From the NCBI GenBank assembly GCA_015680685.1, contig MNCI01038214.1:9856-73855 (forward strand): DNA of 64,000 nt, in the 5' to 3' direction. Source of the stretch: Gnetum montanum. Its lineage: Eukaryota; Streptophyta; Gnetopsida; Gnetales; Gnetaceae. The notes under the pieces were generated by a model that was not told the DNA's origin, did not search any database, and worked only from the letters and a program-made list of their open reading frames with translations. Positions 1-9,119 of this stretch are shown here, in pieces. The first letter of the stretch is position 1, and each line of letters begins with the position of its first letter. Made by a program: the position numbers and the translations under genes.

Positions 1-200
1 AAAATACCAAAAAAATCACATACCTCAGACTTGCTTAACCATACACCGTGACACTTACAAGCAAGCCTGGGAAGACAACGAACGATTAACCCCAAGAGTT
101 TCTTGTGGTGTTAAGGCATTTAGTCTGCGGAGTTCGACCGGATCGTGCGTGCACGCTCGTATTCGTATGGTTGAGTGTAGGGGTACCTCGCCACTCATCA
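1..200 (+). mobile_element. 3' end of an Athila-like LTR, cut by the window edge
   Basis: The segment matches, in opposite orientation, the end of the LTRs at 21186 and 30746. Shared words include the start of 'gggaagacaa', 'gtatggttgag' and 'ggggtacctc'. It ends in the family terminus CTCATCA at 200. No primer-binding site follows; the sequence from 201 is the gag of another element in the opposite orientation. It is therefore the right edge of an insertion, either a 3' LTR or a solo LTR. It keeps many CpGs (about nine in 120-192), which are mostly TpG or CpA in the 30.7-kb copy, so this insertion is probably younger or less methylated. The other end and the target duplication lie outside the window. 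Confidence 0.7.
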
Positions 201-472
201 ATGTGGCTAAGGTTTGTTCTCATGAAGACTACTTGAAACATTTATGGTGCTAAACATTCAGGTGATAAGACAATATTGCATTGTAAGTGTCTCCATCTGA
301 GTTATTCATCCTAGTAAAAAATGAATGTAAAATCAAGATAATAAGTATTAGTATGAGCATATAAAATTCTTGTTTTCATCGGTGCACTCCAATCTTCTTC
401 ATTGTAATCTTTGTCATGACTTTCATTAAGATCAATAACAGGTGAAGATTTTTCTTTAATTATGGAAGCCAT
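201..472 (-). pseudogene. gag N-terminus of a minus-strand Athila-like element, interrupted
   Basis: Reading leftwards from ATG at 472-470 gives a start (MASIIKEKSSP) that resembles the gag starts at 31997 (MASSRREDSPSP) and 20498 (MNSTTKEKSPF). Further in, LDFTFIF resembles LDYTFIL of the 32-kb copy. The ATG lies 122 bases past the primer-binding site, against 114-132 in the three sister copies, which supports the start. Stops appear after about 50 codons. The frame is cut at 201/200 where an LTR in the other orientation begins. Gag would form the particle shell for reverse transcription; this copy cannot. Only the N-terminal 90 or so codons are in the window. Confidence 0.6.
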
Positions 473-594
473 GCTAATTTGTTTGATACTTACGTATGTA
501 CATTTTGAAAAATTATTATAAGTATGAGAGATGTACTTTGTGATACTTGATATAACAAACTTGTAAAATCAACTAACTAGCAAACATTAACACC

Positions 595-612
595 TCCCCA
601 ATAACAAATGTA
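595..612 (-). other. degenerate primer-binding site (tRNA-Asp type)
   Basis: On the minus strand, one base after the LTR end TATCA, the 18-mer TACATTTGTTATTGGGGA sits where the family has its primer-binding site. It keeps the invariant TT and GGGGA of the tRNA-Asp-complementary TGGCGCCGTTGCCGGGGA; most other differences are transitions. Position and spacing to the gag ATG carry more weight than the match itself. Confidence 0.55.
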
Positions 613-613
613 A

Positions 614-1478
614 TGATAGACAATTAGATATTTTAACACTTAACCATACAAGTTCCAAGTGTTCATGTGTGACTAGATCATAATCCACAAATAGAAAATG
701 TATATATATTGGTGATTTGATATTAAGTTCATGATTGTTATCTTTCCACTTAAAGTTAGCGTGGTGAAAATCTTATTGTTTAACTCTTAGTGAGGTATAT
801 GATAAATTGATGTTGATTGGCTCTTAATAATGCTAAGTCTAAACATGAAGGAAATAATTATAAATTCTAATTCTAAGTACAATGAAAATGAAAATGTATT
901 CTATCCTATGGTGATAAGCATCCATTTCTGGTTTTCTGTACATAACCTAGGTTGATATAACTGTTACTAGGATTACCAAGAAACTTCATCACTGAGCAAA
1001 TCAACAAAGTCAGTATTGGATTACCAAACAATTACACTTTACACTTGAAACCAATCATACTTATTCTACTTTATTAGTAAGCATTGGAAAATTAAATGAC
1101 TTAAGAAATGGAAATGACATAATAAAAGTGAACATTGTGGAAAAGTAAATATGTGCTAAGTGATATGCTACAATGATGAAGAATAATCTTGGTCTTTATT
1201 TTAGTTCATGAATAATTTCTAGGAATAATCCACTTGAATAAAGATTTTTTACAATTGTAATTCACCATACTATGGGCATTTACTCTAGCTCTAACTTTAC
1301 AAAAACAAACTGTAAGAATTTCACCAAGTGTTAAGTAAAACTTGGTTTTAACATGATGGTGCATTTGTATTTATAGGCTTGACCATAGCCCACTACATCA
1401 TATCCATGATGACATATGTAGAGCTATGATATCGTAAATATGACATCATAGTCATTAATATATAATGTTTCATTATCA
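614..1478 (-). mobile_element. 5' LTR of a minus-strand Athila-like element (865 bp)
   Basis: The sense strand runs from TGATAATG at 1478 to CTATCA at 614. It is homologous along its length to the LTRs at 16882-17748 (867 bp) and 19494-20361 (868 bp). A TATA-like CCTATAAATAC lies about 100 bases from the start, the same place as in the sisters. Preserved blocks include 'catagctctacatatgtcat' and 'gtagcatatcacttag'. It is followed by a primer-binding site and gag start, so it is a 5' LTR. It abuts another LTR fragment of the same family at 1479. Confidence 0.75.
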
Positions 1479-2039
1479 AGTGAATACATGTTTACACTCA
1501 AAACTAGTCACACTCATTCCACCAATTGATTAATATGCATAAAAATGTAAATATTAACCAAATACATGGAAAGTAAATTTATTCTACGTCAAAGTGCTAC
1601 AATGAACATGAATCAATCTCGATCTTATTGTTATTTATGGAATGTGTTTAAGTCCAATGCCACTTGAATAAGACATCATACCATTGACTCAAATTTACAC
1701 TGGGGGAACTTACTAACTATTTACTAAGATTACAAAAGAAAATTAGAAGAATTCAACTACACTATTAACCAAATGGTACATGATATGCAGTGGATGCTCA
1801 CATATTTCTAGGCAAATAAAAACACTATGTTGAAGCATATGTGTCAACACATTTGGCTATGTCAACGAGGTTACATTGACAGGATGTATCAATGTAACTA
1901 AGTTATAGTAGATGCAATATAACATCTATGATATGATAGCTAATTGAGATGCATCAATGCATATGCAACATAGGATCTATGATATAGCATTTGCAATGTT
2001 GTAGGTGACTAATATACTTGACAAAACAATGCCTCATCA
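1479..2039 (-). mobile_element. truncated LTR of the same family
   Basis: On the minus strand this begins TGATGAGG at 2039 and resembles the first two-thirds of the 867-bp LTR family (for example the word with 'cacttgaataa' and the gtgctacaatga block). It stops where the complete LTR at 614-1478 begins, so the minus-strand element probably inserted into it and its remainder lies left of the window. A weak purine run precedes 2039 on the minus strand. Confidence 0.55.
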
Positions 2040-3032
2040 ATGATGATCCTTTATGTAAAGAAAATCATGTATAAGGATTTCAATGCATATATACTAATAA
2101 AAATCAACACAAAATTTCAAGTTGAACATTTGCCATGGCAAGAATTATTCAACACTAGTTTTTAATTTTTGAATATAAAAATATTTTTTGTTAAAAAGGT
2201 AAGAGTTCAGTTCTAGGTGAATCAATTTTAGGATTTCATTAATTTGAAAAAAAATAAAAGATTCTAGAACCATGTTTGTTGATTTACCTTTTGAAGAAGA
2301 TAATTATAAGTTTAAATGTTTATTTAACTATACTTTGAATCATACTTATGTTTTAATGGAGTAAACACTAATATTTCTTTAATATAAAAATTATATGGCC
2401 ATATATTTTATTTAAAATAAGTCTAGATTAGAAAGCCAATGATGTGAGACAATATTAGATCTTTTGAAGAAATAAATTCTAATTAAGGGTTAATTTAGAT
2501 CCACCTCTAACAAAATATAAGTAGGCATGAGCAAAAGGTTTTTTGTTTCTTGTTATTCTAAATGCTATAAAGTTTGTAATCTATAAAAACGTTACTAAGA
2601 AAACTTCAATATTTCATATTGCAAACCAAAAGAGTCATAACTTTATTGATTTTGTCTCTAAAAAAACATGTAAATTTTACCTCTTGTTATATGTTTCTTT
2701 ATATCTATGGTTATTTATGAAAATCTGAATCCCTTTTTAGCATACGAAGTCAGCAATAAAAACCAACCAAAAATGAATATAGCTAATGTTACTAAAGGTT
2801 TTTAGTGCTAGTAGTCTCTGCATCTTCCAACGGACGCTGACAAATATGTTTCTCTGTAAGGTAGCATTTTAAAAAAAAAATTACTCATGTTATCTAAAAC
2901 TATAGTTAAACAAACTCTAAAGTTGAATATGAAAATTCTTCTTCACAAATAGAAAACAGCCTAATATTTATTTATTTCTATTTCAAATACTTTATATTCT
3001 TGAGACATTTATATTGTTAATTTACGTAGAGT

Positions 3033-3110
3033 GCAAGCCGTAACCAAGTTGGTGCAGTCACATGATCCGCAAACTCATGTGCTAGGTTCAATGCCACATT
3101 ACCCATCATA
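3033..3110 (+). mobile_element. tRNA-derived SINE head or tRNA pseudogene
   Basis: An A box TAACCAAGTTGG at 3041-3052 fits TRGCNNAGTNGG at 11 of 12 positions. A B box GGTTCAATGCC at 3085-3095 fits GGTTCRANNCC. Their spacing of 44 bases equals that of a tRNA gene without intron. ACATGA and TCATGT between them could pair as an anticodon-like stem, but the loop is too long and the T arm does not pair, so this is not a working tRNA. An internal RNA polymerase III promoter with a decayed tRNA fold is typical of plant SINEs. No clear 3' end was found. Confidence 0.45.
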
Positions 3111-3799
3111 TATAAGAGAAAAAGTTAATCAAGATGTTATCCCTTCCTTCAATTTAAGTAATAAACATCGGAAGTGAGATATTTATTTGTTAAAATAACA
3201 TATATTTATCTTAAAATATATATACATATATATATACCAGATGAGATATTGTCGTTCAGAAACATGACGGTGGGGATATCTCTTTTATATATCGGTTTGA
3301 GATAGTGGGAGGCATCATGCTCTTTGCAGGAAAAGTTTATCCATTTTCATTATGTAATACCAAATACATGTGTACATGCTTCTGCTGTAAGATTGAAAAA
3401 TAGTATCGTATAGCAAAACCAAGCAGGTTTTTCGTTAAACTGTATCCGATTTAAATTTTTAATTATTCACATGCATGAAAGCAAAAGATTAATATAGGAA
3501 CCTCATGTAAGAAATTTAGGTTAAAAAACTTAATTTGATGCAGCGGGTTTAGAGGCTGAATCTGCAGGGCATCCACTTTTTTCGTGTTTAGTTTTAGACT
3601 TGTAGTAATGCAGAATTTTAATTATTTTGTATAGACGAGGACGCAAGATAATCATTGAAAAAGACAATTCAAGTTAAAAATAATACACTAACTATATTGA
3701 TTTAGAATCGGGTAATGTGGGCAGTGTTGGGCATTGACGGCCAGGGTACCTCTCAAAGGAAATTCCACAGTTGTTTATAAAAATTGCCTTCCAAAGCTA

Positions 3800-3965
3800 A
3801 AGAAAATATATCAAAATAAAAAATGAATGCAAGAAAATAAATCTGACATTGATTTTTCAACCTTAATAAAATCCATCAAAATAGAAAATAAAAGTAAAAG
3901 AATAAAACTGAGATTGATTTTTCAAGCTTAATAAAATACATCAAAATAAAAGTAAGAGAATAAAA
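3800..3965. repeat. imperfect tandem repeat, about 65-bp period
   Basis: The block 'attgatttttcaa' plus 'cttaataaaat' and 'catcaaaata' occurs at about 3848 and 3913, with a partial third copy near 3804. Copies differ at scattered bases. No coding content is seen. Confidence 0.6.
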
Positions 3966-4637
3966 TAGACCAAAAGAAAATTCAAAAACTTTTCAAACAT
4001 GGAAAGGGTGAAAGCATGTTAAATTAAGAAAAATCTCTATTTCTGTTTGTCCAGTTTAAATAACAATACATTGAATTTCAAAGCATATGATTAAAATGTT
4101 GCAACCAAGAAAATAAGTTTGAGGCTGTGAGGTTTAAAATAATTTTTAAAAATTTCTAACCATTTAAAAAAGAACTAAGGTTAAAAACATATTAAATTAA
4201 ACAAAAATATTTTAAATTTCGTGCTGTAATTTGAATGAATAACACTACATTGAATTTCAAAAATTTCAAAATATATGATTAAGTCATTAAACTAATGCAA
4301 TAGCAACAATAAAGCCATTCTTAAAACAACCTCTCTATTACACCTTGGAAATGACGGGCATCTTTAAAAAGCAACGGTTTACCGATACAGGTTTTCAAAA
4401 TTTTTGAACTTATTTTTACAGTAGAAATCTCCAAATACAGGCAAAAGGGCGTCACAATTTCCAGCGCTGATTGTGGGGACTTTCAAATCGCAGACTCCGC
4501 GTTTTCATGATTAACCGCAGACTTCACACTTGCATTTATTATGGCATCAACATCCAAATTGTCAAGTTGACAATCACTGGGTTCCGTGACGCCCGTGCTC
4601 CATTTCGTAAATGGATAATCCAGAATGCAATAGCAAA

Positions 4638-4753
4638 CTTCACTCTACATACCTTAGCAACCGTTAAAATATAAAAATCTCGACGATGTATTTCTTCACT
4701 CTACATACCTTAGCAACCGTTAAAATATAAAAATCTCGACGACGTATTTCTTA
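4638..4753. repeat. 56-bp tandem duplication
   Basis: The unit starting cttcactctacatacc begins at 4638 and again at 4694. The two copies differ at one clear position, gatgta versus gacgta, a CpG-to-TpG transition. Near-identity suggests a recent duplication or an assembly collapse boundary. Confidence 0.85.
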
Positions 4754-5029
4754 TTATGAAGTGAATCGTTTTGATTCTTCAGTAGATTCTAAGTAAGATG
4801 GTAAATGCCTCATGCTAAAAGTCATATGGGCGATCAATAATAATGATTACGAACTAGCAAACCAGCCTCGTACCTTTGAACAGCGCAGAGCTTGGGGCCA
4901 GTTAAATGCCGTAGTTAAATGCCGTAGGCTTATGTGGGCCGTGATAGGGTCTTTAGAACCGTCATGGAAATTACAGTTGCCTTAAAAGATGCGGTTTAGC
5001 TCTTAGTCCTGTATGCCATCCTGTTTACA

Positions 5030-5235
5030 ATGCTCTACAGGTCTGATCCACGTGAACAAAAATTTATGACGAAGGGTACTACTACGTTGGAAACGTTATT
5101 ACGACTGATAGCTTTGATACAGTGTATATAGTTTAGGAGGCAAAGTTATCACGACCGAAAGGTTTGATACACTGTATATAGTTTATAAAGCTGTACAAGA
5201 GTGATTCACGTGAACAAATTTTGTGATGATATAGT
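5030..5235. repeat. interspersed short direct repeats
   Basis: 'tttgataca' plus 'tgtatatagttta' occurs at about 5113 and 5165. 'cacgtgaacaaa' occurs at about 5050 and 5207. The copies are diverged. The function, if any, is unknown. Confidence 0.5.
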
Positions 5236-6572
5236 CAAACCGTTATATTTTTTTCCCACTGAACAGGGTATCAATGCTTTCATTTTGAAATTGGAAAAGT
5301 TATGCCAATTGACAGCTCAAACCAAGTGCATACAATTTTCAGTATCATGCCATGAGAAATGCCATGAGAAATGTGGCTCGTTGATGATCTTTTTTTTTAA
5401 CTATACATACCATGTCATAGCTTAACTAAGAAGTTGAAATCAAATACAAACAAATAATGCTCAATATTTAGATTTTAAACAATAAAGCATACATTTATTG
5501 AAAAATCATAGCTATCATAAGCAAAAGCATGTTAATAAGAACATATTAACACAATATTGCTTATATATTTCAGATGCTAGTATTATCAACATTTTTATCC
5601 TTGCACAGTAGAACCAATTTGAAAATGAATGAGATTAATGAAGCCAATTTGAAAACAAATAAGCTTAGTATGAAACATTAGAGGAAAGCTAATTGGAAAA
5701 CCAATGATTTAGTTGCATCCTTGATATTACCATAACTTTGTATAAAAACCAAAAATCAAAACTATTATTTGTTGAATTTTGACCAACCACTATAATTTTT
5801 CATTTCTAAGTTTATTTTCTTAACATTCATTTATATTAATACTTGAACTAGAAAGTTAAATAACTCCAAAAAGTTAATACTTAATACATAACAAATCAAC
5901 AATAACATACTTTCACAAACCCTCTTATAAGAATGGAAATGCAACATAAAGTTTACTTGCATTTGAGTTTATATAAAAGTTCATAAACACTTATCTTTCC
6001 TAGGTAACTTTGGTTTACTTTATTATTTTCTTGAACAACAATGATTCAAAAAAAAAAATCAAATCTATCGTATGTTAAAACATGCACGTCTGTTAAAAGG
6101 CTTTTTACTGTTTTTTCCCTTCCTTTTCATGATGTACATTGTGTATGGTGGAGTCACTGTCCATACGTGTCAGGAGTATCAAATTTTTGTTTTCTAGCTA
6201 GGTAAAGGTGAAGATACACAGGTTTGGCCACAAAATCGCCCAGAGAGCCACCCATCTCGATTTGACCGCTATACGGGTATTTGAGCGTGAAGGGCCTGGA
6301 CTGCGCAGAGTGAGAACCTGGATAAGTTACGTGGCGAGTTGCTCGATGTAAGACAACAGCCAAAAGCAATCACGCAGGGCTAAAATTACGAATTATTTAA
6401 CTGGAGCAGTCTAATATTCAACAACCTTGTGTACCCTTTATATGGGCATCCCTTGTCTGCATTCAAAGGAAAGTATTTGGTAGGCATTGACAACCCCTTT
6501 ATTCACATTGTGTGGGGCGACACGGCTGGTTCGTATGACAGTACTTGGTGGGCACTACCATTACAAACACAC

Positions 6573-6579
6573 TATAAAT
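6573..6579 (+). promoter_or_regulatory. TATA box of the FAR pseudogene
   Basis: TATAAAT lies 58-64 bases before the FAR start codon. That would place transcription start near 6605 and leave a 5' leader of about 30 bases. No other good TATA lies between it and the ATG. Confidence 0.5.
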
Positions 6580-6636
6580 TTAAATGGTTAATGCGACGCT
6601 GTATTTCATCGAGCAACTCGCAAGTCCAGAGTGCCA

Positions 6637-9061
6637 ATGGCTACGCTGCAACATTTCTATGAGGGGAAGACACTGCTCATCACTGGCTGCACCGGACGCA
6701 TTGGAAAATGTCAGTATAACACATTTTTCTCGTTAGTGTAACATCACCATTGCTTCATATGAAGCAGAAAACAGGAAAAACCTAACCAAGGGTAGTTGCT
6801 GCTGTATGTATGTGTTCGTGTTTCACAGTTGTCCTGGAGAAGATCTTGCGCACCCTGCCCAACGTGCATCGTGTTTTCGTGCTAATTCGCGGCGCAGATT
6901 CACAATCCGCCGTGTCCCGCCTTCTTGGAGAGGTAATCTTAAGCCTTCCTAGAGAGAGATTGATGCACGGTGTAACAATAGAAACAAAAGCAATCACGAT
7001 TATTGAAAATTCATTCGTAACATGAATTCAAATTTCCAGGTTTCTAGTTGTAAGCTGTTCGATCCGCTACGAAATATCCATGGGGAAGGTGCTGAATTAT
7101 TCCAGAGTTTTGTAGAGGACAAAGTGGTGGCGGTGGCCAGCGATATTTAGTTGGCAGAAAACCTCGGCATAGCAGACGATTGGATTTTCAGCCAAATCAC
7201 GGCCACCGTGGAGGTCATCATTAACTGTGCGGCCACTACCAATTTCTATGAAGCTTACGAGTTACGACGTGGCGTTGGGTACCAACACCACAGGGGCCTT
7301 CCACATTTTGCAGCTCGCTCGCAAATGCAAGCGCCTTCCCCTTCTCCTTAATGTTTCCACTGGTCACCTTTTAATGTCCTTGAATTCTTGGCGTGAATAA
7401 CCTTTTATTATTCTTCTCATTCAATTCTGGGCATGGCTTCCCTTAATCATGTGAAGGCTTTTTACAGCATTCCCCTATGGAGATCTAACAACCGATGTTG
7501 TGAAGGAGGTGCCTCTGCAACTGCAACCCCAAAGCCGGCAGGAACGCACTGACATCTCGCATATTGAAAACGAGTTCTGCTTGTTGCAGGAGGCCATACG
7601 CGGACTCCCTAAGCATTTGACAGAGAAATCCAAGACTCTGGTTCTTCGGAAATTCGGCATGCGAAGGCGTGTGCCTACCCAATTCTGCAGGCATATGTTT
7701 TGCATGGTACGTTAAGACTTACAGAGTAATGATATTAATGGGTAATGATGACTGGTGTTGCAGGGCCAAGCAATTGGGGTGGCCAAATACTTACACGTTG
7801 ACGAAGGCCATGGCCGAAATGCTGCTGACCCACCTCAAAGAAGATATTCCGCTCGTTATCATTCGTCCAACCATTGTGGAGAGCACTCTGCGCGAGCCTT
7901 TTCCCGGTTGGACTAAAGGCTGCAGGTGTAATAAAATTATTTGCTCAATGCACTCTTTTGTTTTTCTGTTTTTATTTTTAAACTTTTCTTCAATATTTAA
8001 CAATCACTCAGCAAATGAATCTAATTGTGAGCAGAACCCTCACCGCGGTGGTAACTGCGTACGCGAAGGGAATGCTGAAGGCCTTCCCCGCAGATCCTAA
8101 GGCCATCCTTGACATGGTAAGTCCGTGATCAACTGATCATTTGTCTAAATTCTGATCTTTTCACGTACGTTTTATTTATTTTCTTTTTCTTTTCTTTTTT
8201 TTGTGGTCTTTGTGGGTTTTCTCGGCCCACCACTTGCTTGTCGCTCACCTTTTGATGAGCTTTATGTGGATGAAGGTTCCAGCAGATTATGTGCTGAATG
8301 TGATACTGACGGCAATTCCAGCGCACTATCGTCACTGGAGAATCCTGTCTCCCTCAGAGTCATCATGGAGAATTCGTACAAGTATTTCAAAGAGCATCCA
8401 TGGATAAACCCACAAGGAAAAGCTGTGATTGTGCGTAAGTGTACTCTGATGACAGGCAAACGCTTCCTAACAGAATTGAAAATGTCCAGAGGAATATTTC
8501 TACAGGAAAGATATATAAGCAATCTATGATTTGATATTAATTTTAAGTGGCGCTTTATTATTGATGAATTTTTTGGTGAATTTGTTCTTCACAATTCCTA
8601 TTAACTACTCCACATTTCTAATTATTCAGTTGCACCTTTTCAACCCAGCAATCAAGCTAAGTTTCTCTGATATACAGGCTTTCAAGGTATTAAACATGTT
8701 TGTATGCAATGCATGGGCAAAGAGATACCGTAAATGGCAGAAGGTGTATCATAAAGCACAGCTCATGGCAGCATTATACGAACCTTTTACGTGCTGTAAT
8801 GGCAGGTGAGTAGCGACTCCCAAACAAGCGTAACAATTTTATGTATGATTTGTGTTTTTCTTTTAGTGTTGTACCGAACTTATTGAAGGGTGACGCATCT
8901 GTCTATCCAGATTCGAAAGCAAAGGCATGCAGATGCTGCTTAAAAGTCTATGTGAGGAAGACAAAGCGGCTTTCAGTTTGGACGTCAAAGATATAGAATT
9001 GGAGGTTTATCTTGTAAACATTTACTTTCCAGGACTGGCAACTCATGTCCTCAACCACTAA
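6637..9061 (+). pseudogene. alcohol-forming fatty acyl-CoA reductase, broken nine-exon gene
   Basis: FARs reduce long-chain acyl-CoA to primary alcohols for wax, suberin or pollen wall. Nine exons are inferred: 6637-6709, 6829-6932, 7040-7362, 7468-7666, 7764-7925, 8012-8116, 8276-8434, 8640-8815 and 8911-9061, about 484 codons against roughly 490 for the family, with introns of 86-205 bp. Visible are the nucleotide-binding TGCTGRIGK (residues 16-24), NCAATTNF, the catalytic Y and K in NTYTLTKAMAEMLL, VIIRPTIVEST, and a C-terminal VNIYFPGL. There is no plastid-transit-like N-terminus, so it resembles the CER4/FAR3 type more than MS2. Lesions: TAG at 7148-7150; a 7-bp near-duplication at 7256-7269 that shifts frame; phase conflicts at the exon 5/6 and 7/8 junctions; about ten codons missing plus a frame change inside exon 7. 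The intron 4 donor appears to be GC. Sequencing errors could explain some lesions but hardly all. Confidence 0.85.
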
Positions 9062-9113
9062 ATCCTGGAGCTCTCTAGGCCTGCGATCAACCTGTTAGAC
9101 GTTCAGTGGCCGG

Positions 9114-9119
9114 AATAAA
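9114..9119 (+). terminator. poly(A) signal of the FAR pseudogene
   Basis: AATAAA lies 53 bases after the FAR stop codon, a normal position for a plant near-upstream element. It could also be chance in AT-rich DNA. Confidence 0.4.

Larger units (their letters stand above)
2040..6570. other. AT-rich intergenic DNA, no gene recognised
   Basis: Short open frames here (for example 2543-2728, 4471-4674, 5201-5425) show no recognisable domain and look like chance. Recognisable items are a tRNA-derived SINE-like head near 3033 and small tandem duplications near 3800, 4638 and 5040. CpG becomes more frequent from about 4300 onwards, approaching the FAR gene. Confidence 0.6.

Noticed and set aside
3033-3110. 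A functional tRNA gene
   Set aside because: A and B boxes fit, but the anticodon loop is too long and the T arm does not pair.
6782-8522. Minus-strand open frames over the FAR region
   Set aside because: They are antisense to exons whose plus-strand reading shows clear FAR motifs.
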